NCBI GenBank assembly: GCA_003260075.1
Contig: QLIY01000010.1
Coordinates: forward strand, 272,747 to 336,746
DNA length: 64,000 bases
Direction of reading: 5' to 3'
Origin: Phallusia mammillata
Lineage: Eukaryota; Chordata; Ascidiacea; Phlebobranchia; Ascidiidae
Positions 12,727 to 31,721 of this stretch are shown here, piece after piece. The notes below the pieces were generated by a model. It did no database searches. It was not told the origin of the DNA and was given only the letters and a program-made list of their open reading frames with translations. Within the stretch, counting starts at the first letter, position 1. Each line of letters begins with the position of its first letter. A program made the position numbers and the translations under genes.

Positions 12727-13894
12727 TTTAGGGGACCAAATCTTCAGCTTAGATTACCATCTGATTTCAACAAAATACAACGTTTGTGTTAAATTTGTGT
12801 GTTATTAAGTGAATCATTTCTTTAATTGAACTGAGCACAAACATCACAACACCAAACAAGAATGCCTTGAAGCTTGAAATCATTCCAAAAATTTAAAAGA
12901 AAATCACTCTTTTGTTTTTGGCTTTTGTGACTAAGAGAGCAGAAACGAGACCTTTTTGTGCAATTTTGCTACTGACAGTCTGGTACCATCTACATTAGTT
13001 AACTTTATACGAGCTATTTTGGTAAAACAACTGCAAAGTTTGTACAAATGATCATTGCAATCGCTACGGTACGGAGTGTTCCTTAATTTTTGGCATTTGG
13101 GTTTTCCCGCTATGCTTTTACGATTTTTGTGTTGTTGTATTTTTCACATTGTGTTTTTCGCTTACTGTATTTACTGAATTTTGTAAATACCGTAGGGTAA
13201 AAAACATTTAATTCCATTAAACAATAACGGTCATAAAAACAGCATATTTTAAACAAATTGCGCAACTTTTTAACAAATTTGAACAAACAGGTTTTGTAAG
13301 ATTTCCATGAAGGGAAATCACCATTTTAGCAACCAGCTGTGAGCTCGTGTGTTTTTCGTTCATCTTCAACTTCAAATAACCGCATATAAATGCACCACAT
13401 GTGGCCGTTTAAAACGCTTTAGCTAATTATTTTTCACTGGGCAGGAACTACAGACATAAAAACAACCTGTGTAGTTTCATGTATCTCTGCTCTTTGTGTT
13501 AAAAAGTGTAAACGAACCCAATAGACCAGCCTTTATGTTATCAAAAAAAGGACTAGATAAAGATTTGCAGGATTGTTAACCATTAAATCAGACCCCATGA
13601 AGCATTTACTTTTCACTATTTAATATGGGCGTTTAGTGGCACCTTGAAGAATTGTTCACAAAACAGAAGAAACCATGTAATTAATGGTTGAAGTGTAAAA
13701 ATAAAAGGACTGGTATTCTGGAATTAAAGAATAACGTAACACTCTAGAATAGTGCATTGCATCCCTTTGTTTATTGCTCAATAAACTGTAGCATGTACAC
13801 TTTTCTGTTACTGTGTACATTTGATTTATCAGATGTTTTTAGGTGATATATGTTGATAAATACATTTTTATGACAATAAATGTGCAAGTAAAAA
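12727..13894. other. Divergent intergenic region between HDAC8 and ANKRD40
   Basis: 1.17 kb of AT-rich sequence between two head-to-head start codons, presumably containing both promoters. No coding exon, repeat or RNA gene recognised. Confidence 0.6.
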
Positions 13895-16287
13895 ATGGAC
13901 AACAATAGTATGAATGAAGAAAAATTGAGACAAGCCTGTTGTGAAGGAAATTTGGACTTGGCTCAATGCCTTATTGCTGCTGGAGTTGATATAAATTCAC
14001 ACAACAAAATTAATGGCTGGTATATCAAATGAAGATTAAAGTTCCATTTAATAGTAAAATATTTTTGTTCTTAGGTGTACTTCGGAAGTTTTATTTTCTA
14101 ACTTTAATATCTGTATTTGTTAAACATTTTGTCTGTAAACGGTGGTTTTATTTTCATATTTACATCTTGGATGATTTGATAGATAAAAATTGTTTTTTGT
14201 TAAACTAATCTTCTATGACCCCCAAAAAATGTTTCCCAACTGGAATCTACTCCTAAAGTATATTGTAAGTGTGACCATTTCACCTTGTACTATAAATTTT
14301 AATCTCATTTTGGTTGTTTATGTATAACTGAAAACCAACAATTGCTATACGTAACGAAAACCCAAATTAAAATTACTCTGCTATAGTGTAAATTAAAAGA
14401 GCATTCCCCAGAAACACCAGCAGATTAAGTGTACTGCAAACAAAATCAGATGTTGTTCAATTAAACTGACAATATAAAGCAAAAATCAGGAAAATTTTAT
14501 TTGGTTTATAAATTTTATGCATTCAAAAGACTTCCCCCCCCCCTAAGTGTACTGCAAACAAAATCAGATGTTGTTCAATTAAACTGACAATGTAAAGCAA
14601 AAATCAGGAAAATTTTATGTGGTTTATAAATTTTATGCTTTCAAAAGACTCGTTTTTTAACATGCATAACACAAAACTATTATTGTAGGACAGCTTTGCA
14701 TTGGGCTTCAAAACGAGGCCACATTGGAATTTGCAAGTTGTTATGTAGTGCTGGAGCAGATAAAAGTGTTGTAAATGACCAGCAAAAGACTCCTGTTGAT
14801 GTTGCATGTAACAAAACTGTCCATGACCTGCTTAGTGAAGATGGTAAGTAAGTCATATAGTTTTGCCAAATTAATTTGTTATCCTGTATTATCCACTAAA
14901 ATATGTAAAAACTCCAGACAAAAAGTTGAAATGTTGGGTGGGATTGCAGTGGTTTTGTCTATGCCTGTTTGGTTATGTATTTTGCGGTTGAAACTGCTTT
15001 GTTTAGACTCAACATGGCAAAGATCTGCAGAAAAACAGGCGACAGGCAATTCATTTGTTCCGAACTATTTGATTAATCCTGTATTTGTCCATAGTCTGCC
15101 GCCTGACAATGTACAAAAACAAACACAAACAAGACAAATTTCAGGTAGTTAGTGTTTGACTTTACATAACCTCTAGTATTAAAGAGGAGGTTAACTCATT
15201 CCTATTTATGCAATGCGTCTATGGTTTGTTTTTCTGTATATTTTCATACAAATTTAAATTTCTACATAACATCTTAGTTTCCCGATTGCATTGGATTTAA
15301 TTCGGGTAAATTTTATTGCAAAGGTATAAATATGACCAAGGAGTTTCAGCCAGAGGTAGGTGGTTTTCTTTATCAACCAGATTGTGTGAGATTAGTTGGA
15401 GCCAACAAATTTACTCCTTGTGGGTTTCCAGTTCATCCAGGTGAGAATTTTACAACACGAAAGCATTTGAGTTGAAAGAACATGTGAATAAAACAGTGGA
15501 TTTGATTTTCTACCTCTAAAGTGTGGCGTGTTGCTGCTAGACAACAATGAATAGTTCAAAACATAATTTATAAAACTTTTTTGTCACTAGTTTATTCGAC
15601 CTGTAGAAAGAGTACTGCAAACTTGTTTAAATTTAGACTCATGATAATTATTTACCTGAAGTTTATTCTGCCAAAGTTTAACAATAGATGACCTAATGAC
15701 TTACCTACAGGGCCCAAAATGCTTTCTGCCTGTGCTAGACACTCTATTCCAAGGTTGATGTGACTGTTGAATGGCATGCTTTTCCTGTGATTAAATAAAA
15801 TATACAATTAATCATGAAAAATATCCAAACTTGAGTGCGGGATTCAGTGCGAAATAAAACAAAATATGTGAGCAACTTCTATAATTAGCTGTCAATATTC
15901 ACTTGCCAATAGACTAGGATAACAAGTTTGTGGTGATAATAACATCAGAGTTTTATTGCAGATGAGCTCATATTGAAAGTAAGAATCGCCTCTGGGAGCA
16001 ACTTAGATTTTACAGAGATGTCTATCAATAGAAAGAGCAAAATTACAATGGAACACTTTAAATATTTACTACAACAACATTTCAGTGAATCTTCATTTAA
16101 AATCAACTTTATCAGAAAAATGCCAAATACAATTATCCAATGTGTAGGTTAAATAATGTATGTCTTATTTGTATTTAGGTTTTAACAGTGTCACCTTTAG
16201 GAACAAGATATTTCAAGATTGACTGACTACCAGGAAATTGAGGTTGTTTTAGCACCAGATGAGCAATGGAAAAACACCCTGTTTTAA
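13895..16287 (+). CDS. ANKRD40: Ankyrin repeat domain protein 40 orthologue
   Basis: Exons 13895-14019, 14689-14843, 15007-15144, 15324-15440, 15962-16143, 16201-16287; 267 residues (human about 368). The first two exons encode about two ankyrin repeats. GVDINSHNKINGWTALHWAS closely follows the human pattern (GVDVNSQNEVNGWTCLHWAC), and a second unit is GHIGICKLLCSAGADKS. A central FVPNYLINPVF motif and a C-terminal block beginning DELILKVRI, with FIRKMPNT and RLTDYQEIEVVL, match the conserved C-terminal part of ANKRD40. The link between the two halves is shorter and Gln-rich. The molecular role is poorly defined in any animal; ankyrin repeats imply protein binding. The fifth exon must use the donor GTAGGT at 16144, because the next downstream GT would shift frame into a stop. 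Intron 1 contains a spacer-joined duplicate. Confidence 0.88.
14426..14651. repeat. 108-bp segment repeated across a 10-C run (ANKRD40 intron 1)
   Basis: Left copy 14426-14533, C run 14534-14543, right copy 14544-14651. The copies begin TAAGTGTACTGCAAACAAAA and differ at a few positions. Removing one copy and the C run leaves a normal intron. Confidence 0.85.
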
Positions 16288-16578
16288 AGAGGATACAAAC
16301 CTTGGAAATATTGAACTGAAATCTAGTTGCAGAACAAGAGAAATCATTTGTACAGCAGATGTGTTGTTACAAAGGGTTAAAATAAGTTACATTGACAGCA
16401 GTAGTTTGCAATGTTTGCATCACCCCTGTATAATTTAGTGCTGGGATGTTGATTTAAATTAGAGAGCACTGCCTTTATTGTCTTTTTTCTTCTTGGTTGT
16501 TTTAAAATTTAATGACATTTACTGAAGAAACTCATTTAGCAAAACTGTTGTGAAAACACAGTCAAATAAGTTCCTTAT

Positions 16579-16792
16579 TGGCAACCTTGTTAACAGTATG
16601 TTGCAGTAATATAGGTGTGTGTGTGTTTGTTGTACTGCAAGGCAATATAGATAAAACTAGGCAATTTTTCACTTATTATTCCCCCCCCCCTGGCAACCTT
16701 GTTAACAGTATGTTGCAGTAATATAGGTGTGTGTGTGTGTGTTTTACTGCAAGGCAATATAGATAAAAATAGGCAATTTTTCACTTATTATA
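16579..16792. repeat. 102-bp segment with a GT microsatellite, repeated across a 10-C run
   Basis: Left copy 16579-16680, C run 16681-16690, right copy 16691-16792. The GT tract and adjacent bases differ between the copies, as expected of two alleles. Confidence 0.85.
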
Positions 16793-16835
16793 TGTCAAAA
16801 CTTTCTTCGATATATTAGCGATACATTGCCATTAA

Positions 16836-17180
16836 AGATTTGGGCTAAAACTGAACTAACATCCAGAAAAATAGTTGAAGCAAGTTTAACCTAAAAAGTA
16901 GTCATGGTGAAAGTTTTGAAAAGTGTTTATTATTGTATATTTACAGCATTGCCTAATACAGTCAAATGAAATGAGAAAACATATTTTTTTGCATTGTTTG
17001 ATCCCCCCCCCCAGATTTGGGCTAAAACTGAACTAACATCCAGAAAAATAGTTGAAGCAAATTTAACCTAAAAAGTAGTCATGTTGAAAGTTTTGAAAAG
17101 TGTTTATTATTGTATGTTTACAGCATTGCCTAATACAGTCAAATGAAATGAGAAAACTTATTTTTTTGCATTGTTTGACG
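16836..17180. repeat. 167-bp segment repeated across a 10-C run, upstream of N6AMT1
   Basis: Left copy 16836-17002, C run 17003-17012, right copy 17013-17180. The copies start AGATTTGGGCTAAAACTGAA and differ at scattered bases. With the preceding duplicate it inflates the ANKRD40-N6AMT1 gap of 1.0 kb by about 0.29 kb. Confidence 0.85.
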
Positions 17181-17286
17181 TTTAGAATTGGCTTTGCTAT
17201 AATAAATTCTTCCCACACTTTTTATACAAATGTTTTTATATGTGTAGGAAATAATCTCATTAGGTATTTTAGTACCAAATAATAGT

Positions 17287-18914
17287 ATGAGTATTGCAAC
17301 ACCTGATTATAGACATCTAAAAGATTTTCCTGATGTGTATGAACCAGCTGAAGACACTTTTTTGTTGCTTGATGCATTAGAAAAAGAACAAAATGCTCTT
17401 AATAAGTTGAGGTATGTCTAAATCAGTTGTAGTTTTTGCACAACATTTAACAAAAGTTTTTATTTTCTTTCAGACCAACACTAACTCTGGAAGTTGGTAG
17501 TGGGTCAGGTATTGTCACCACATTTTTGGCAAAGATTCTTCAATCTAAAGCATTACATTTGTATGTTAACTTTTCCTGATTTATACTTTATTTAAGATGC
17601 CTTTTACTTACACATAAATATTTACTATAAAAACTTGTATGTTTTTGCCTTGAATATATCAAGGGCTTAAAATATTATTGCTGCAAGTTTTGTTTTGCTT
17701 ATTAGAGTTACTGATCGAAACAGCCAAGCAACCTTGTGCACTCAACAAACTGCAAACTACAATGAGACTCGAGTTGATGCCATTAACACTGATTTGGTAT
17801 GCATCAGTTTAAGTATTGTTTGTTAGCTTTGCAGGCCTGGTTGTTTTATTGTGGTTCTTCTTTTCATTACAGCTTTTTAATTGAAGAGTAGTTTGTTTCT
17901 CAATATGTTTAACGCTTATTTGGCTCACCCAGCACATTTTTGGAAGCATTTCAGGAAGGTCTAAAAGAAACACTTGTCTAGTTTTAATAATAAATATCAG
18001 GTTTTATTACCATTAGTGATGGGACGATACCAGGTTTTAAAGCCAGTACCGATACTGAATACGAGTACCACATGTATATACCTTCGATACCGAGTACGAT
18101 TACCAAGTACTTAAGTGTAGTGTTGTGGTTAGTTGTGTATCATTGGTTAATTTATCTGCCATGGTCGGGGGGCACACACACATGCCGAAAAATGTAATGT
18201 CCATGTGATAGCGAAAAAGATGTACATAAAATGGCAGAACTTTTTTCCAATTTTGTGCTGCCCGAAGCAAATATTAGCATAAAGTTGCCCGTATTCTTTA
18301 GGTGTAAATCGGCCTTCTACACTCGCAGGTTGGTATCGAAAACTGAGACAAAATATTTCGATACCGAGTACGAGTATCGATACCACTGAATTCGTTCAAT
18401 ACTATCGATACCGAGTACTGGGTACTCGTCCCATCACTAATTACCATTATAATTCACTATTTACAGTATTTAAAAAAGTAAAAGCAATTGTCACAGTTTA
18501 AAATTTTTTGTTTTTAATGGAGTATGTTGCCTTAAACATTTTACACAAATTAATTTGCAGGTACATGGACTGCTGCCCAGGTTACAGAACTGTGTTGATA
18601 TTTTAATACTTAACCCTCCCTATGTGGTAACTCCATCACATGAGCTACTTGAGACTGGAATAGCTTGGACTTGGGCTGGAGGGATTTGTGGACGTGAAGT
18701 TATGGATAGACTGTTTCCAGATGTGCCCAAACTTCTCTCCAAGCGGTAACAATTCAGCTTTATACTTTTTACTGTGTGATAAACATGACTATGATTCAAT
18801 TTCTTGTTTTTGAGTTAAATCCAGTAAACTTTTTTATACCTGACACTTCTTGATACTTAAGAACAAAGTTACAATATTTTTGAAAAAAAAGATCTGTGAA
18901 CTATCTAAGTGTGT

Positions 18915-18957
<43 letters not shown>

Positions 18958-19181
18958 TGAACTATCTAAGTGTGTTTGAGTTCTTAAAAAGCTGAACCGT
19001 TGTTTTATATTGCAGGGGGATTTTTTATTTAGTTGTTGTCCAAGAAAACAAGCCAAAGGAAATAATGAAAATGTTTGAAAACATGGAATTTGCTTCAACA
19101 GTTGTGCTGAATAGAAGGGCTGGTCCAGAAAACTTGTCAGTCATAAAGTTTTGGAAAAAGGTAAAAATATATATTGTATAG
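17287..19181 (+). CDS. N6AMT1: N6AMT1/HEMK2 glutamine/lysine methyltransferase
   Basis: SAM-dependent class I methyltransferase. In other eukaryotes, with TRMT112, it methylates the GGQ glutamine of release factor eRF1; histone H4 lysine 12 has also been reported as a substrate. Exons 17287-17411, 17474-17560, 17706-17796, 18561-18745, 19016-19181 join in frame to 217 residues (human 214). FPDVYEPAEDTFLLLDAL matches the family N-terminus. The SAM-binding motif EVGSGSG is at residues 48-54, an acidic TD follows strand 2, and the catalytic NPPY is at 119-122 followed by VVTP. WAGGICGREVMDR and the RGIFYLV strand also match. The last exon reads through a possible donor to a TAG at 19179, adding a short tail. 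Intron 3 carries a hAT MITE and intron 4 a 42-C run. The sequence ending TATGTGTAG just before 17247 could be a 5' UTR or trans-splice acceptor. Confidence 0.94.
18014..18439. mobile_element. hAT-type MITE, 426 bp, 8-bp target duplication ATTACCAT
   Basis: Terminal inverted repeats TAGTGATGGGACGA and TCGTCCCATCACTA, flanked by ATTACCAT at 18006-18013 and at 18440-18447. The interior is full of CGATACCGAGTAC-type repeats in both orientations and encodes nothing. It sits in intron 3 of N6AMT1. Confidence 0.92.
18897..18976. repeat. 42-C homopolymer between two 19-bp direct repeats
   Basis: TGAACTATCTAAGTGTGTT occurs at 18897-18915 and again at 18958-18976, on either side of a C run at 18916-18957. 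It lies in intron 4 of N6AMT1. The spacer is much longer and the flanking repeat much shorter than at the 10-C junctions. Confidence 0.85.
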
Positions 19182-20395
19182 GTTTCACTGGTATTACCCC
19201 ACAGTTCTAATGAGTTTGTAGAAGTTCTAAGGGTTGGTTATCACACAGCCAATGAAAAATGTGTACACGGAAATCGTAGCCAGTGTTGCCAGGTTAACTC
19301 TTAAAAACCGCAACTGCAAAGTAAAAAAACACGCCTGAAACCATCCCACTTTTACGGTCATTGAACTGTTTTGTCTGATTACAAATACGCATGCCTTTAA
19401 ACAACGAAAAGGTCGTTTTGACAACACGGGAAAAAAACGCAATCCCCAACTCGTTGTCAGAAGCCCGTCCAATTGGGAGTTGGGACCTCGATAACACTGT
19501 TTGTACTTTTTAACGATTGTCCACATTTGCATCCACATTATGCTTCTTTTCAAAACGTCACAAATGCAGCAAGTATTTGATCATAGATTGGCAGCTTCCT
19601 TGTTGTTTTCTACTGAGCAACGATTAGCAAAAAAATGTGTGTAAAATCAATTCTGTGGCAAAACGTGGTTTGTTTATTCCAACATTGTGTACTCCGCTAT
19701 AAAGCGACCAACATGCCAAGTTAAAATGTTCATGTTGTAAGGTAAATAAATTCAACGTTTTCTAAGGTACCTTGAGCAAGCTTAAACATTGCACGTTTTT
19801 GCAAGAAGTCGCAATAAGCCACCAGATTGCGATAACAAATCAATTGCACGAAAAACTTTTTATCTGGGAGTAAGTGTAATACTTTATGAAGCTTGACCTA
19901 CCTTCTCACCTTCATCTGTTTACACATAAACATATAATGTTTCTTTAAAAGCACCGGGACAATGGGAACAAGAGGTGCGACACGAGGCAACATATTTGGT
20001 TACCAAGATATGTAATTGTTAGACATCTGGTCGAACTCTAGGTGGGAATCGGGCGACTGTGATATAAATTTGTCTCAGGAAACTTGCCTTGTGCCTAGTA
20101 GCCCAATTAAATGCTACACTGGTAGATGAAAAGAGTTTTGGACCTCAAGTGCTTGTTGAGAGAGTTTGCGGATGTTTTAATTAGTTACAGAAGAATCTTC
20201 AACACAAAATATTTTGATCAGTTAGCATTAGATAATACGTTTAGGTTTTAATGAGCTTGAATTTAGCGTTATGCAGCTGAAAGTTTATATTTTCCGACAT
20301 TTAATCAAGCTTGAATTATTATGTCTACAATTTCTTTCCCGTTAGTTTTGTGATTATTTAGTTGCTGTTTGTCAGAAACTAAATCTAATTCCGTC
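19182..20395. other. Intergenic stretch with a possible degenerate MITE
   Basis: No gene recognised. At 19281-19499 imperfect inverted ends (CAGTGTTGCCAGGT at the left; the right end reads CAGTGTTATCGAGGT on the other strand) suggest an old hAT MITE, but the flanks do not match. A similar CAGTGTTGCCAGGTTG start recurs near 57727. The segment ends with a strong acceptor, TTGCTGTTTGTCAG, at 20361-20374, 21 bases before the next start codon. Confidence 0.45.
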
Positions 20396-22395
20396 ATGGC
20401 TGGGATAGCTGATGCAATAAAACTGAGAGAATTTACAAACCACCATCCACAGTTAACTGTCGGTCAAGTGGGTAAAGTTAGGTAGGTGCGCATATTTTAA
20501 CTAATAATTTCTTTTTTTGTAAAATTTTTGCAGCGCGTTCACCCATTGTCCACCAATTGTGGTCCCCGCTATTTTGTAAAATGTTTCAACGTTGTGCGGC
20601 TATTTCGGACTTGATGATTGTTTTAGTTGTGTTGCTATGTTTTATTTCACTGAGCGAAATCAACTTAACCACCATAAAACGAATTCAAAGCTGTTCCCGT
20701 TTTAAATTGGGACTAACCGGGCCAATTTTTAGTGCCCAGTTCATAAAAGTGATGCTTGGTGGCCGACTGAAATCTGCTAAACTTTGTTTAATAGCAAGCA
20801 CCAATTATAAATAAAACTATTTCTTGAAACGAACGAGTTACTTGGGTATGTTTTCTGAAAGACCGAAAGCATAAGCGACCAGTGCATTGTTACGTCATGT
20901 GTGTGTGACGTCATATTACCGTCGATGATGATTGGCAGAGCAACGAAATCATTGTACTTGGCCAAACGTAACACTGGAGTGTTGGGCCATCTCCGATATC
21001 CAAATAAATTGCTAATTGAGTTTATTTTGCACTGGTCTATAATGGACAAACACATTATTTCTTTGAAATATAGCATGTTTGTGTGAGCGAATTTTTCATT
21101 TGTGGCCAATACACTGATGTTTTTAGGGCACCGAGGACGGGTCATAGTGTCAATGGACTTTATGTTTGTCAAGTAGGGCGAGTTCATCCCACAGACCCAA
21201 ACAAACCGTGAGTAAATACCTTTTTGTTGCGGTAACAGAATGAATATTGTCATTTTTTATTTTACCCAAAACGTTTTGATTAAGTGTAGTTATAGGTAAC
21301 TTTTATGCAACGAATATTGAGACTAAATAAAAGTTTCTTGTTTGCGGTAAGAAAGGGTATTTGAGGCAAGGATATTGTCCTAAATTGACCTAAAACAACG
21401 GAAATCTTCCTTACTGGCCATAAATTTTAGTCGGCTGAGAAGAAGTTCGCAAAGTGACATTACTTGGTTCTAATTGATTTTAATGTAGGCCTAGTTCCCT
21501 TTAATTTTTACTTTATCAAGGCTTCTCAATCTGAGTGGTGCTCACCATTTGGCAAACATGAAAAAAATCCACTTTTATTTTGACAAAATCCAACTAATAT
21601 AACAATAGACTACGATTTTAATGTTGCAAACCCCTACATCATGTTATGCATAGTGGCCCATGTATTACTTGCACCGAAGTTGGTATAATTTGTTTGCATT
21701 TTCTGATGTAGAATCGAAAAAGTGGAAGTAGATATTTCGTTTCCCGACTTTTCTGAGATTGAACCGGTGGAAGTTGGCCCATGGAACCGATTCGAGACAA
21801 CATATCAACTACACTTCCCCACTGGTGTTGGTAAGAATTTTGCTTCACAAAAACACTAATTATCCTTAAAATACCTAATAATCTAAATTCTAAAACAATA
21901 AATCTTATATTCTCATACAAATGCTTTAAATAGTCCTAATATTAAACCCTCTTGTGTTTAACAAGAGATTATCCATTGGTTAAGTTTTTGACACAATCTG
22001 TTGTTAATTTGTTAATCGAACGGCGAAGTAACAGTTTTATTCTCGCTGTTTCTACCCCCCCCCCGAGATTATCCATTGGTTAAGTTTTTGACACAATCTG
22101 TTGTTAATTTGTCAATCGAACGGCGAAGTAACAGTTTTATTCTCGCTGTTTCAATGAAATCAGCTTTTTTGCACTTAAACGTTGCCAACATTTTCACCTA
22201 CTAGGCAATTTGAATGAATTAACCTTTTTTGTAGACCCTATTGACAAGCTGTACACGCCCACTTCACACAAAGCACCTTTGCCTGTTGGCGCTAAATCGC
22301 CGCCGTCACTGGAGAAACTTAACCCATTAAAAGCCAGATGCAATCTGCCAGCTAACCACACACGGGACTGGGAAAGAATCGCAGAAAAGCCGTAA
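20396..22395 (+). CDS. Unrecognised small conserved-looking protein, 158 residues
   Basis: Exons 20396-20481, 21127-21207, 21712-21830, 22205-22395 join in one frame with GT-AG introns to 158 residues. I do not recognise the family. Visible features: no signal peptide and no membrane helix; two Q-V-G-K/R-V segments (VGQVGKV and VCQVGRV); an acidic middle with PDFSEIEPVEVGPWNRFE; a strand-like YQLHFPTGVGNLNELTFFVD; and a Pro/Lys-rich C-terminus ending RDWERIAEKP. The compact Pro-rich style is reminiscent of small ciliary microtubule-inner proteins, but that is only an impression. AATAAA overlaps the stop codon (22393-22399), so the 3' UTR may be very short. A polypyrimidine-AG site 21 bases before the ATG could be a 5' UTR or spliced-leader acceptor. 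The chain is unbroken over four exons, so a real gene is likely. Confidence 0.65.
21965..22153. repeat. 89-bp segment repeated across a 10-C run (last intron of the 158-residue gene)
   Basis: Left copy 21965-22053, C run 22055-22064, right copy 22065-22153. Both begin GAGATTATCCATTGGTTAAG and differ at one or two bases. Confidence 0.85.
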
Positions 22396-23655
22396 TAAAT
22401 AAAACCGCTGTGTTAAAACGTAGTCGTTTTGTGTTGATTGTATTTGGAAGCACAAGACAGCACGGACAGAAAAACAGACAGTAACAACAAGATGTAAGGG
22501 CAGTGGATTGTCTTGTTTTGTGCAGGTAAGATCTGAACGTCAGTTGCGGCTTTTGACAGTAGATTTGTCATGTGATGTGTCTGAAGACATCCATAAGTCC
22601 CTGTCAGTGGTGTGGCTTTTCATAGCTGCAAGACCAAGTCAAAAATCTAGTTTAAAGGGGTGGCTAACAATGATACGTAACCGTAAACATAAACACAACA
22701 ACAAAAATATTGTCAAAATAAATCAGTGCCTCGGTTAAACACAGCACTGACGAATGCGTTTAATCGCATACCTAATTTGCTAAGCTTTTTTATGCAACTA
22801 ACCAGATTATGCGATTATGATTTTTTAGCAAGTGATTGGCAACAGTTTAACGACATAATCCTTATGCAATTATCCGGATTCGTCTGTATTTGTAAACATT
22901 TTCATGACTTAAGCGGTATAAAAATGTATAGCTCTTTCGTTGTTCACTGCACAACAACGTCAAATCGCATGCATACTTACATGGAAACACACTGCAATGC
23001 GCAAGACATGCAAAATAATTGGTGGTTATGTTAGTGCGGCAGACAATCAACAGTCTGGGATTACACTTAAAGAAGGCTTACAAGTTTGCAAACGTGAAAA
23101 TGATTTTATTCATGTTCAATTTTGTATGAATGCTGCTGAAGAACGTTTTTTAAAGACCGTTAAGCGATGAGAAGAGATCTTAGGCCGTGTTTGGCTTGGA
23201 TAACTACAGTAGCCAATACGGCTTGGTTGAAACAGTGTGCACTGTCTGCAGTTGATTATTTATTGGCGTAATACTTTAACACGATACAAAATTGGTTGTT
23301 GTTGTTTTTCTGCCGTAGGTCGACAATTACACACAACGACGATTATTAAAGGTAAAAAAACAACTCCCCTATCTGTATACCTTACACAAGCAATTTGATA
23401 TTTCGGCTTTGTTATCGTGTGTGTTTTAAAATATTATTGTTTTATAAGTAGGAGATTTATCGAAAATTTGTTAGCATTAGCTGCCTCAAAACATATGCGA
23501 TACGGATCATCGGTATCAAAAAAGCATCGTTCAAAGCTATGTTAGCATTCGACATGCAAGTTCAAGAAGATATTTGAGAAAGTTAGCGAAAACGGCAGGC
23601 TAGCAAAGTACCAATTTTTGTGTTAATATCTAAATAAACCACTAGTGGAAATTAC
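22396..23655. other. Intergenic stretch, 3' of two convergent genes
   Basis: No convincing gene. Open frames at 22508-22738 and 22726-23034 lack splice sites and family features. CAGTGTGCACTGTCTGCAG near 23237 is the end of the fold-back family seen complete at 42227-42385. TTTATT near 23262 reads AATAAA on the minus strand and could serve IMPDH. Confidence 0.45.

Positions 23656-31721
<8,066 letters not shown>

Noticed and set aside
18901-19098. Minus-strand frame with a polyglycine stretch
   Set aside because: It is only the translation of the 42-C run in an N6AMT1 intron.
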